From Gautieria morchelliformis (taxonomy: Eukaryota > Basidiomycota > Agaricomycetes > Gomphales > Gomphaceae), in contig WHVA01000315.1 in NCBI GenBank assembly GCA_015179125.1, forward strand, positions 62,001-126,000: 64,000 bases of DNA. Reading direction: 5' to 3'. Of the stretch, positions 8,930 to 19,548 are shown piece after piece. The translations under genes were made by a program, and so were the position numbers. The notes under the pieces are model-generated. The model searched no databases and was not told where the DNA came from. It saw nothing but the letters and a program-made list of their open reading frames with translations. How positions within the stretch are numbered: the stretch's first letter is position 1; every line of letters begins with the position of its first letter.

Positions 8930-10709
8930 TTAACCAATGCCTGACAGAGATGCTAACTGCTCACAGGAGGCGATCTGCCCAGCCAGTTCTACATCTCCAG
9001 GACATCCAGTTGTGTGAGGAAACTCATCCAACTCTATCCCAGGTGACCCAGCCTCTTCAGGTGACTGCTGGCCTTCCTGATTAGCCACATTGTCCTCCAA
9101 ATTCTCAGCATTAAAATACTCCTGGGTCAAGTGAGGGTTCCCAAATTCAGCCACTATAGCATTGTGTACACTTTGTGTAGCTGCTTAGAAGCTGGAGAAT
9201 GAAAGAGAGGGTAATGGGGGCTGTGAAGTCGACTGTGTCTCTCTTTGAGAGTTAGATGGAACCGGCAGATGATAATTACTGATAAGCTGGTTATGCCCTG
9301 TAAGTACAATCATGTCTTTCTTCTTAAATTGGTGGGAAGTACCTGTTCTGAAGGTAGACTAAGATGGCTTGAAGGCTTGGCTTTATGCCATAAAGCAGCT
9401 GAAGTTAGCCATTTTTAAGTCATGCTCAATGTCGTACATACCCTCAATACCTGAAATGTAAAAGAAGACAGAGTAAGCTGTCAAATCTCAACAGGTTTAT
9501 AAGTAACAAGACCTCAGATGTCAAAGCATCAGCTAAACTAATGGTAAGCACAAAACTGAATATGAATCAGGCATATGAAATATCATAGGACTAAGAATCC
9601 ATACCCATATCTGACAAAGCCTTGCCTGTAGATTACTGATAGGTCCATAAATATAAGCAACATGTTGTATACTCACCTTGGTAAATCACTAGACTAGTGA
9701 GAGGTCTCTTATCCCAAATCTCACCTTTCCTCAGGGATTGAATTGAGCTCAGAATGGTTACTATCACAACTCCAGTGTCAAAAAGGATTAGAGCAACGTT
9801 ACTGATGGCAGCCACTGTCGGAGGTATTCAAAGACAAATTGAGCAAATACAGACTCCTAGATCTTACACCTGAATAATTTGTTAGTATAAATCTAAGCAG
9901 AAAGTCCTAGTCAGTGCTGACAATGTCAATGTATTAAATTGTGAAGTAGTGGGATTGCAGTTGTCCAGAACAGACTCATACTATATGCAGTGAAATGAAT
10001 TTATGCTATTCATACAAAGTCTGCACAAGGACATACCACTCCACTGACAATCGAACCCAGAATAAGCAACCCAAGAACACCCAAAACTCTTTGATTCTGA
10101 CGGGAAATAGCATAGGTGCAAGCTAGTAGAAGGCCTAGATAATAAAATGTGTTGATCCTTCTGCCTGAGAAATATATGCATATAATCACTCACCATGTAG
10201 ACCAATCAGAGAAGGAACTTGTAAAGCATCAGCTAGGTCAAGTAGAGTATTACATTTCCTTCAAATATATGAGTCTCTAGGTTGCTTCTTCATAAAGAAT
10301 GCAAGTCATACTAGGTACTCATTCCAATCAGTAAGGGTGTTACACATGAGAGCATTGTCATAACATACCTTGATGGAGATGTTAGATAAATCAATATATA
10401 TGAAGAGAAGAAACAGAATGATGGGCAGGTAACCAGCGAATAAATAGAGAATAGTGACGATTTTGACGGTCTTGCACCAAATGTGCTTGATCTCAGAAGG
10501 CAGTGTGAGAAGAGTGTCGTAGACGAGGAGTGCTGTATAACAAGTTATGGAAATCGTGGACTTAGATAGGGGATATGCAAGTGCTGCGATGGCGGTAGAG
10601 TTGACCGCGAAGCTAGTTCAGGTAAGTTCTTCTGCATCTCACCCAATGTGGTAAGTACGTACAGGTCTGATAACACCTGTATTTCAGCTGAGGGGTCCAC
10701 CTGAGACAT
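8930..10709 (-). pseudogene. DUF6533-family membrane protein gene, copy A (probably decayed)
   Basis: The ATG is at 10709-10707 and the coding region runs leftwards through several exons to a stop at 8930. The DUF6533 core is clear: AVNSTAIAALAYPL then LLVYDTLLTLPSEIKHIW and ILYLFAGYLP. A later exon gives LLARTYAISxQNQRVLGVLG, then VALILFDTGVVIVTILSSIQ, and a soluble acidic C-terminal exon (9154-8930) starting MAEFGNPHLTQEYFNAENLE. Unlike copies B-D, both splice sites of the second intron are lost, although the frame stays open through it. The family consists of fungal multi-pass membrane proteins of unknown function. ORF W diverges from it. Confidence 0.65.
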
Positions 10710-11159
10710 GATATAAGATGAAAAACTAGAATGCAGATGAGGGACTAAGTTTTGCGTAGCGATGTAGGATTAGAGTAGCACCGCGAAGGTCTATATGTAA
10801 GATTCTGGCCATGTGTGCTGCCAGGTCAACAGATATTCACAGCAGCCTATATCAGTACCGTAGCATGGCACCATCTGCGATGCGGATGAGTCTGATAGAA
10901 GAACATCATATGTAAAAGAATTGAAGGTAGTAATACAATGTAGAAGCATCGGATAAGTATAGTTAGCTGCTTGGGCGAGCAATTGAGGCCTGCCAGGAAT
11001 TGGTTATTACATCCGATTTTCCTGGGCAGAATGGTCTCCAAAATCCATTTAAAACTTGTCGTCGTGAGCACAATTAGCACTCATTGACGACTCATAGTGA
11101 AGTGTCAACATAACGGCACACGAAAACACTATGATAAAGCTCACCGATGTGTATTAAGA

Positions 11160-11654
11160 TGATGCATCTCTAGTGGTTTACTAATGAAGTTGAGAACAGG
11201 ACGAAGCGTGATCCTATGGGAGATCTAGCTCGGTCAGCCCAATCACCAGGGTATGCAAGCATGTGGCTGTAATTCTTAGTGATGCTGGATGTGGCGACAC
11301 GAGACAACTCTAATTCGGGAGGCATGTCCTTGTAGGAAAAACAGCGATGCACTTGATAGCAAAACAACGATGCACAACAGCGGGTTACAACCGTGCGAGC
11401 AATTAATGCACATCCAGTACTAATTTATAAACCATTCCTCAGTGTCTCAGCCTGACACAATGAGTGACGCCACCATGACGTCGCTCGCTCCCCAACAGTC
11501 CTGTACAAAAAAGTGGTATGAAGGGACTACAGTATCGAATTTAAACTGGGAGCACAACAACATGATATCCGCGAGGCTGAGCATTCGGTGTATCGGATGT
11601 GACGGTGATGCAGAACTTTGCTCGGTGGCCCAGGAAAGCCCAGGAAGTTACTGA
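11160..11654 (+). pseudogene. ORF W, copy A (small Cys-containing ORF divergent from DUF6533)
   Basis: The open part at 11442-11654 ends with LSIRCIGCDGDAELCSVAQE and SPGSY-stop, matching the minus-strand ORF of copy D (62571-62299) and the plus-strand ORF of copy C (43698-43988). Upstream, 11160-11340 matches copy C's first W segment but is interrupted by stops. The repeated CxxC and the shared terminus indicate a once-coding sequence; no family is recognised. Confidence 0.4.
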
Positions 11655-12585
11655 GATGATCTGCGACGTTGTTGCATATTTGTTTAGTATGATATTATTA
11701 GAATGGCGACAGTGCAACCTAGCCAGAATAAACTGTATTGAAGGTCTGCCTGTTTTTGCAGTCATTAAAATTTAACTATTGGTCTGGCATGTTTTCGCAA
11801 TCATTCGATTATTCAGATTGCAAAAAATTGTACCTGTGGTGATCGAAGCATGTCAGCTCCCTTGGTAACTGCCTGGATCCAGAGTTAAATATAAACAACA
11901 TTATCCACATACCCAGAAAATCTCCATCGAACTTCGTAAACACTTATCGACCGGATACTGATAATCCTGAGCGAAGTGTGCCTTCGTCGTCAGGAACCCA
12001 CCAAACAAAGACAAACATGCACACCGACTCAGTTACGAGCAGCATGACAGACATGGACACGGACAAACTCTGACGTCGCCGTTGCATGGTACGCACATGT
12101 CGTCCCTTTACGCCCTCGTCTTTCACGGCATTACCAACCATTTTACCTGTCTACTCCAAACGCCAGTTCACCTCGCCTCACATGACACTAACAGCCTCCC
12201 TCCCAGGCTTCTTATCACCAACCGCCCTCTCCAGCGCACGGACATGACCTTCTAAGGATGTTTGTTTCCGGTGTGTCTGCCAGTGGTGGGGTGTGTGTAT
12301 CTGTCGGGTGTAGAAAAGGCCGCAAGCGGGACGAGGGAACGAGCGGAGTATATGGTATTCCCATAGAAGCAGCCCGTCCATCCTGCATGACGCGTTTACC
12401 ACCACGTTTCGCCATCCACCCATCAGGCAGCCTGGCCCAGGCCCAGACACGAACAGCGACCCTGGAGACGCGGATGGTACGTGCCGTTTCCCAGTCCTTC
12501 ATGTCGATTACCGAGCGCCACCCGCTGCTCCCTAGAATCCACCCTCCCGCCCTTCACGTCCTGCACCTCCGTTCCTAGGGGGCGT
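11655..12585. other. Unit copy A, region between ORF W and the inversion junction
   Basis: Matches copy C at about 44000-44850. It includes the stretch that precedes the GC-rich tract (12250-12585). Many overlapping ORFs occur on both strands, but none is conserved well enough to call. It ends at about 12585, where the orientation flips. Confidence 0.5.
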
Positions 12586-13536
12586 GCGAGGCGGGATCAC
12601 AAAGACGCGTTGCGTGTATTGGCCCGCGGGTCGGCGGGGGGGCAAGGGGGGCTCTCGGAGGGGGGCGGATAGGGGCAAGGGTGCGGGAAAAGGTACGGTG
12701 GCGGCGGCGGCGGTGGTAGGCGCGGGTAAGGGGGTTTCCGGGGCGTGTGTGGCGCTGCCGGGGGTGCGGGGATGTGCCGTGCGACAACATGGCCGTGGTC
12801 CACCGCGGCGACCTGGGGGGCGACGCGCGCACGTGCTCACTTGCGTCGCGCACGCGAACCCCAGGTGAGAGGCGCAGCGACGCATCGACGTCGTCCACGC
12901 TCTCCAGCCCTCCAGCCCAAGCCCTAGCCCCTGCCCCAGCCACTGCCCCACTTCGCAGGGGGCTCGTCCCCAGTCCCTGCCACGCCAATGGCGCGCACGC
13001 GCTCCACGCCGACATGAAACTCGCGCTCGGCCCTCGGCCGCGCCATTGAACTCCCACGCGGGCGCCGTCATGAAGTACTCCTGCCGTCTGGAGGGGTCAG
13101 TGTCGTCCCGCGCCCGCCCTTGAGTGTGGTGTCATCGCGCATGCCCCCGTCTCCAACCTCGCCCCCAAAAAACGCGCTCTCCTGCACGCCGAACCACGCC
13201 GACGTCCCGTGCCACGCACTCGCGCCTATTCGTCTTGAGCTCGCTCCGCGCGCATGCCTCGCACGGGCAGCGCGCGTCCTCCACGGGGAAGCCACCCGCG
13301 TTTCTGTAGGCGTGCGGGTCGTGCGGGCAGGAGCCGCTGCTCGGGGAGGCTGGGAAGAACTTCATGAGCTCGTGGTGGCCAGTGGGCGAGGGCGGGAAGG
13401 GCCCGCCGCGGGGTAGAAGAGCGGTGCGGGACGTGAGGGGCGGAAGGGTCGAGTCTAGGGAGCAGCGAGTGGCGTTCGGTAAGAGACATGAGGGACTGGG
13501 CAACAAGACCTACCATCCGCCGGGCGGGGTTCTGTC
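12586..13536 (-). other. GC-rich tract, copy B
   Basis: Very GC-rich, with long overlapping ORFs in several frames, a consequence of few AT-rich stops. On the minus strand, 13506-13132 reads PHDPHAYRNAGGFPVEDARC then PCEACARSELK. This segment is also found in copies C and E and may be a true exon. The rest is proline/arginine/histidine-rich. No family is recognised. Copia-2 is inserted at its right edge. Confidence 0.45.
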
Positions 13537-13759
13537 TGTTAGTAATTGGGACGATGACACCGCCGAGGCAGAGCCGGCACGCACTTAGCCGGAAGTTCGA
13601 GATCGCTCTCGACTCCGGGTTGCTGGTGCACCGGCATCGCATCGGCACAGCAGCTCGAAGATATTAGTAATACAATGGACTTCATATTTAGTATATGAGG
13701 ACAGACGATCTTGTATAGACCGTAGAACAACAGCTTATTATTTACTCCTTCGTTCCACA
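13537..13759 (+). repeat. Copia-2 5' LTR
   Basis: 223 bp, TG...CA ends, preceded by TSD CTGTC. The primer-binding site begins right after it at 13760. Confidence 0.95.
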
Positions 13760-13772
13760 GGTTATGGGCCCC
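13760..13772 (+). other. Copia-2 primer-binding site (initiator tRNA anticodon-arm type)
   Basis: GGTTATGGGCCCC is complementary to GGGCCCATAACC, the anticodon arm of an initiator methionine tRNA with C33, rather than to a tRNA 3' end. This half-tRNA priming is known from Drosophila copia and relatives. The same motif adjoins the LTRs of copia-3 and copia-4 on the other strand. Confidence 0.75.
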
Positions 13773-13848
13773 GGCCATAACTAAACTACTACAGATATAG
13801 CCTACTCAAACTACGCTCTATACTCCAACGACTCAATACCGATCGACG

Positions 13849-14757
13849 ATGTCGAGTAGCAATAACACGTACAAGATCGACCCCTTGAACGGGGATAATT
13901 ACGCGGCGTGGCGCCGGCGGCTCGAGTGGATACTCGATGATTTAGATCTGTGGGACGTGGCTATCGGCAGGGAGACGGAACCGAGACCGGCAGATCCCGA
14001 CAACGTCACTGCGACCGAGCAGCAGGAAATCGACGATTGGAGAAGGAAGGACAAGAAAGCCAGAAAAGAGATTTGCCTCAGAGTCGCCGATGAACAACTA
14101 GTTTACATCAATCAGACGATGTCTGCATTTGCTGTATGGGCTAGTTTACAAGCGATATTCGAATCTAAGGGAGCCGTGGGGATTGTAAATCTCCGAAGGG
14201 ATTTCTTCCGGACGCTTGCCGAGGACAGCGCGAACATGGAGGAGCACGTACGCAAGCTCCGTGGCATTCAACAGGAACTCAATGCACGAGGACATTACAT
14301 CAGTGACACCGAGTTCTCGAACACGTTACTGACGTCATTACCAGATTCTTGGTCGGCATTTATTACGGCAGTAAGTGCCAGTGGAGCCAGGACGACAGCT
14401 GATATATTAATAGCTTGGGTCCTCGATGAGGATCGAGCACGGAAAGCTGGATCGGCACGGCAGACGGCGCTTAAGGCGCAACAACGTCACAAGCCCAGGA
14501 AAGATGACTCAGGAGCAACAAAGGGAAAGTGCCGAAATTGCGGCAAGAAGGGTCATTACGTGAAGGACTGCTGGGCGAAAGGTGGCGGCAAGGAAGGCCA
14601 AGCACCGAAGTGGTTCAAATCAGGGAACAAAGAGATGGTTAAACAAGCGGAAGAAAAGGACTTCGCGTTTGTATCTAAGGAGGTAGCATACAGTGCTATA
14701 TCTGCATCCGACTGGCTAGCCGATTCAGCGGCAACAACACACATAGCCCGAAGCTGA
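13849..14757 (+). CDS. Copia-2 gag with zinc knuckle and protease start
   Basis: Begins MSSSNNTYKIDPLNGDNYAA, typical of UBN2/Retrotran_gag copia proteins. The CCHC knuckle CRNCGKKGHYVKDC is near residue 229, followed by the protease signature region LADSAATTH at the end. Part of copia-2 and treated as a fossil part. Confidence 0.85.
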   Translation: MSSSNNTYKIDPLNGDNYAAWRRRLEWILDDLDLWDVAIGRETEPRPADPDNVTATEQQEIDDWRRKDKKARKEICLRVADEQLVYINQTMSAFAVWASLQAIFESKGAVGIVNLRRDFFRTLAEDSANMEEHVRKLRGIQQELNARGHYISDTEFSNTLLTSLPDSWSAFITAVSASGARTTADILIAWVLDEDRARKAGSARQTALKAQQRHKPRKDDSGATKGKCRNCGKKGHYVKDCWAKGGGKEGQAPKWFKSGNKEMVKQAEEKDFAFVSKEVAYSAISASDWLADSAATTHIARS

Positions 14758-15050
14758 AATGATTTCACTAGCTATGCCAAGGAACCATCAGAAATTGAAG
14801 GAATTTCACCTGATGCGGTACTGCATACACAAGGCCGAGGCACTATATACATGGAATTCAAGGTCGGTGCCAAGATGAACACAATCGAACTACGTGACGT
14901 CAAGCATGCACCGGATGCACCGAACAACCTTATCAGTGTAGGGCGTCTAACTGATAAGGGTAACATGGCCACATTTACAGGCACCGGCGTCGAATTCAAA
15001 TCACGGGCGTTATTTTTGCACAGGGACAGAAGTGCGGGAGGCTATTCTGT

Positions 15051-17872
15051 ATGAAGGCACGGGTCACTAGATCAGTTGAGGCATGGGATTTTGCCGCAGC
15101 GGCAAAAGGACGGTCATGGGACAAATGGCACAGGATACTCGGGCACGTCAACATAAATTCTATAAAGATGTTGAAATCTAACGATCTAGTTACTGGACTT
15201 GAGATTGACGAGTCAAATGAGCCGAGCCAGTGCAAGGCATGCATACAAGGCAAACGGCATGTGGAGCCGTTCCCCAAAAGAGCCGAGGACACTGTAGAAC
15301 AGGTCGGTGACTTAACAGTATCCGATGTATGGGGACCTGCCCAGACCGAGGGACCATCACGTGAAAAGTACTTCTATTCTTTCACGGACATCAAATCTAG
15401 GTACATGGTCATTTATTTCGGGAGCGCCAAAGATGAAGCGCTCAAGCACTTCGAGACGTACAAAGCATTCCTCGAGACCCAAACAGGTCAGAAACTGAAG
15501 AGGTTTCGCTCGGATAATGGAGGGGAATATGTCAATAAAATTTTCAAGGAATTTTGTGCAAAATATGGCATTATCATGGAGACCACAGCTCCATACTCCC
15601 CAGCCCAGAATGGAATCGCCGAACGACTCAATCGGACCTTACTTGAGCACGCACGGGCAATGATATTTGCCAAGAACCTGCCAAAAATACTCTGGCCCAA
15701 GGCCGTGGCTTACGCGTGTTATATCAAAAATCGATCGCCCACGCGAGCGCTTGGAGATGACGCAAGGCGGTTCCAGGCACTATTCGGCAAGAAGCCGAAC
15801 ATAGCACATCTAGAAGAATTCGGGAAAAACTGCTGGGTTATGGTGCCGGATCAACGTCGAGCTAAACTTGATCCAAAGGCAGAAGAAAATATATTCGTTG
15901 GAGTAGCTGAACATGCAAAAGCCTGGAGGTATTACAATAAAGCCTCAAAGCATGTTCAAATCTCAAGAAATATCACATTCAATGAAAGTGACAATAAACT
16001 CTATCCTATCCCGGATAACAACGATGACGATAGTACTACGGCACCGCTCAAGGGGGAGCACTCACCGCGCGAGCATGTGCCGGACCCGATCCCATCTACC
16101 CCACAGATGCCATCACCCCAGACGATGCCCGTTCCTGATCCACCTGAACAAGCGCCAGCTCCACAGATTCGACGGAGCGCGCGTATCACACAAAGACCGG
16201 ATTACCGGAAGCTGAATGATTCAGGACGCACCGAGCAGGTTTACATAACGAAAGAAATCGTCACTGAACCTGAGAATTACAGAGCGGCGGTATCACGTGA
16301 TGATGCGCCAATCTGGGAGAAAGCGATGGAAATTGAAATGGATCAACACAAGATGTTAGGAACATGGGAATTAACAGAACTACCACCCGGACGAGTAGCT
16401 ATCGGTTCCCGATGGGTATACGCTGTCAAAACGCAACCGGATGGACAATTCGATAAGGCTAAAGCAAGGGTTGTAGCTCAAGGATTCACACAGAGGCCAG
16501 GGATGGATTACTACGAAATAACTTCACCCGTGGTCAAGTTCGATTCACTACGTGTTCTATTAGCCATCGCAAACACACTCGATTGGGAAATCGAAATGAT
16601 GGATGTCAAAGGTGCCTATCTCAATTCAACCATAGATGAGAGATCTACATGCGTCAGCCCGACAGCTTTGATGATGGATCTGGACGCGTTCTAAGAATAT
16701 ACAGAGTGCTCTACGGACTCAAGCAATCGGGACGAGCTTGGCATCAGCGCTTACGCAAATTACTACTCGATCTCGGCTTCCACCAAAGCACAGCCGATGA
16801 ATGCGTCTACATCAGACAAGATAAGGACTCAATCGAAGTCATATCAGTATACGTAGATGACTTTGGACTATTTGCTGATTCCAAAGGAGGGATGATTAAG
16901 CTCAAGGGGGAGCTTCATGGAAAATTCCCTTTAACAGATTTAGGAGAAATGAAGAAAACCTTGGGAATTAGGATTGAGAGGAATAGGGATGAGGGAACAC
17001 TGATTATGTCTCAAGGACATTACATCGACATCATACTCGATCGATTCAACATGGCTACGGCACATTCCATATCTACACCCCTACACAAAATGATCAAGCT
17101 CACAACGCCTATGGACTCAACAGGTCCAACTGCTGAAGTACCCTATGCTAAAGCAATCGGATCGCTGATGTATGCAGCACTGAGCACGCGACCTGATTTG
17201 GCTTTTACCGTACAACATCTGAGCCAATTCACTACTACTTATGGAGCCGAACACTGGATGGTGATCAAGCATGCGCTCAGGTACCTCAAGGGGTCACGTG
17301 ACGACGGCATAACCTTCCGACGAGACGCTGGTCTCGACCTCGAAATATTCGTTGACTCGGATTATGCTAATAGAAACGATGCACTGTCTATTAGTGGCTA
17401 TGTAGCTATACTAGGAGGGGGAGCCATCGCATGGAGCTCGAAGAAGCAGCAAACGATCGCACTATCCACCACGGAGGCCGAATACATGGCACTTACCGAG
17501 GGCGCCAAGCAATTGATCTGGCTGAGGCGCTTCATTGAGGAGCTAGGAATAGATCAAGCCCAGCCCACGTCACTTCGATCAGACAATCTAGGCGCCATTA
17601 CACTATCGCATGATGCAACGTATCATGCGCGTACCAAACATATCAATGTCGCATATCATTTCATCCGTGAGAAAGTGGCCTCTCACGAGGCATCACTTAC
17701 GTACGTACCGACGAAGGAGAACGTAGCGGACATATTTACGAAGGGATTGGATTTACACCAACATAGGTATCTATTAGGGAAATTAGGATTCCGTCGAAGG
17801 GACTTCTCGCTGAGGGGGAGTGTTAGTAATCGGGACGATGACACCGCCGAGGCAGAGCCGGCACGCACTTAG
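15051..17872 (+). pseudogene. Copia-2 pol region (integrase, RT, RNase H)
   Basis: The region holds the integrase core (KRFRSDNGGEY, PYSPAQNGIAERLNRT), a proline-rich linker with RRSARI, RT (YGLKQSGRAWHQ, VYVDDFGLFADS) and RNase H (DSDYANRNDALSISGY, LSTTEAEYMALTEG, NVADIFTKGL). The order is that of Ty1/copia. It is part of the element at 13537-18043. Confidence 0.85.
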
Positions 17873-18043
17873 CCGTAAGTTCGAGATCGCTCTCAACTCC
17901 AGGTTGCTGGTGCACCGGCATCGCATCGGCACAGCAGCTCGAAGATATTAGTAATACAATGGACTTCATATTTAGTATATAAGGACAGACGATCTTGTAT
18001 AGACCGTAGAACAACAGCTTATTATGTACTCCTTCGTTCCACA
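17821..18043 (+). repeat. Copia-2 3' LTR
   Basis: 223 bp, about 97% identical to the 5' LTR, followed by TSD CTGTC. Confidence 0.95.
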
Positions 18044-18682
18044 CTGTCTCCAGGGTCTGTGCTTGTGATGCTGGGGGATGGACGGATGGCGAGAGGTGGT
18101 GGAGAGGGCAGCAAACGCGTTCATGCAGGATGGACGGCGGGCTTCTATGCACAGAGAAATCACGCATACTCGTTCCTCTTGCTGGCCTTTTCTACACCCG
18201 GCACATACACACACTCCATCGTCTCCTCCACTGGCAGACACACCGGAAACATCGTAAGTTCATGATCGTGGGCGGGAGAGGGCGCGGGGAGATATGAAGC
18301 CTGGGAGGCTGTTAGTGTTGTGTGAGGGGCGGTGAGCTGACGTTTGGAGTGGATGGGTAAAATGCGTGGCCGTGATGCCATGTGCGTACCATGGAAAGCA
18401 GGGTTTGCTGTCTGTGTCCGTGTCATACTGCTGCCGAGTCAGGCACCTGTGTGCATGTTTGTCTTTGTTTGGTGTGTTCCTGATCCGCGCACGACGAAAC
18501 CTCACTTCGCTCGGGGTTATCAGTATCCGATGTTTGAAATGCGATGGGGATGTGCTGTGTATGTGGGCAATGTTGCTTATATTTGACTCTGGAGCCAACC
18601 AGTCACCGGTGTTCCACGCGAGCTGACATGATTTGATCACGACAGCTACACATTTGTCTGATCTGAATTAAAAACTGCCAGA
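18044..18682. other. Unit copy B, stretch between the GC tract and ORF W
   Basis: Collinear with copy E 36290-36585 for its first 300 bp and with copy C about 44000-44550 throughout. It includes the phrase TTTGTCTTTGTTTGG, also seen in A, C, D and F. No gene is called. Confidence 0.5.
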
Positions 18683-19086
18683 CGTCCAATGCCGTTTGTT
18701 CTCGCTGGGTGGCACTGTAGTCATTCTAATAGTAGCATGCTAGCAACAAACACGTTGCAGATCACCTGGGCTTTCCCGGGCCACCCGGGCACACCTCTAC
18801 ATCACCGTCACAGGGGGTACACTGAGTGCACGAGATCGTGGTTACCATGTCGTTGTGCCTCATGTCGAAATTCGACGCCTCTTCATACGACCTCTTCCCA
18901 CGTCAGGACTTGCCGCCAAAATGAAAAATGCCCCGTGTCGCCACGCCATATCCAGCAACATTGACACAAGCTAGTATGCCTGCAGAGATCATCCGACGTC
19001 GCTTTAGAATGACAGGCACATGTAAACTCTGACGATTGAGGTGGGATCTCCCGATCATCTGCCTTCCTCGTGCTCCCTTCTTTCAA
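18683..19086 (-). pseudogene. ORF W, copy B
   Basis: The open segment 19086-18883 contains STRKADDREIPPQSSEFTCA and then FSFWRQVLTWEEVV-stop. The terminal segment that carries the CxxC in copies C and D lies at 18690-18880 but is not in an open frame here. It is divergent from the DUF6533 gene that starts at 19549, with about 460 bp between the two starts. Confidence 0.4.
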
Positions 19087-19452
19087 GTAATACCCCGGAT
19101 CTGCTTCATCTTAATCGCCATCAGTGAGCTTAGTCGCAGTTGATTTTCATGTGTCGTTATGCTGACACCGCACTTGCAGTCGTCAATGAGTGCCAAGGGC
19201 GCTTACATGACGCCAAGTTTTATATGCATTTTCGAGACCATTCCGCGGATATAATAACTAGTTCCTGGCAAGAACCCAAGGCTCAATTACTTGTCTGAGC
19301 GGATCATTGTATCTGATGATGCTTCGACCTTGTATTAATTCTTTTTACATGACGTTCTTCTATCAGACCCGCCCACCCTGCAAATTGCGCCACGCTTCGC
19401 ACTGATGGGATGTTGTGAACATCGGTTGACCTGGCAGCACCCCCGGCCAGAA

Positions 19453-19461
19453 TCTTATATA
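19453..19461 (+). promoter_or_regulatory. TATA-like box of DUF6533 copy B
   Basis: The sequence CTTATATATGC lies about 90 bp before the ATG. Copy C keeps a similar CATATATATG at about 43291-43300, upstream of its own ATG. It is degenerate in A and D, which fits B and C being the better-preserved copies. Confidence 0.4.
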
Positions 19462-19548
19462 TGCATCTTGCGCGATCTGCTACTCCAACCTCACATCGCT
19501 ACGCAAATCTTAGTCCATCGTCTATATTCCAGCTTTTCTTCATATATC

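Larger units (their letters stand above)
6799..12585 (+). repeat. 8-kb unit, copy A (forward, both ends missing)
   Basis: Collinear with 39735-about 44850 of copy C: end of gene X, ORFs P1/P2, DUF6533 gene (minus), ORF W (plus), then the beginning of the GC-rich tract. The order and strand of every part match, with divergence of very roughly 10-15% by eye. The left part is replaced by the MITE copy. The right edge at about 12585 is a head-to-head junction with copy B. A solo LTR (8107-8598) interrupts it. Confidence 0.8.
13537..18043 (+). mobile_element. Copia-2: full-length Ty1/copia element with LTRs and TSD
   Basis: Identical-length LTRs (13537-13759 and 17821-18043, 223 bp, TGTTAGTAAT...GTTCCACA) differ at about 6 positions (about 2.7%), so the insertion is fairly young. 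The 5-bp target duplication is CTGTC (13532-13536 and 18044-18048). The primer site GTTATGGGCCCC follows the 5' LTR and a GGGGGAG purine tract precedes the 3' LTR. Parts in order: gag 13849-about 14600 with a CCHC knuckle, protease about 14700, integrase about 15100-15900, RT about 16250-17200, RNase H about 17330-17800. The element is full length but broken in a few places. Confidence 0.95.

Noticed and set aside
12532-13295. Many long overlapping ORFs on both strands in the GC-rich tract, each potentially a gene
   Set aside because: GC-rich DNA has few stop codons, the ORFs overlap in up to five frames, and only one short cysteine-containing segment is shared among copies. The rest was treated as low-complexity sequence.
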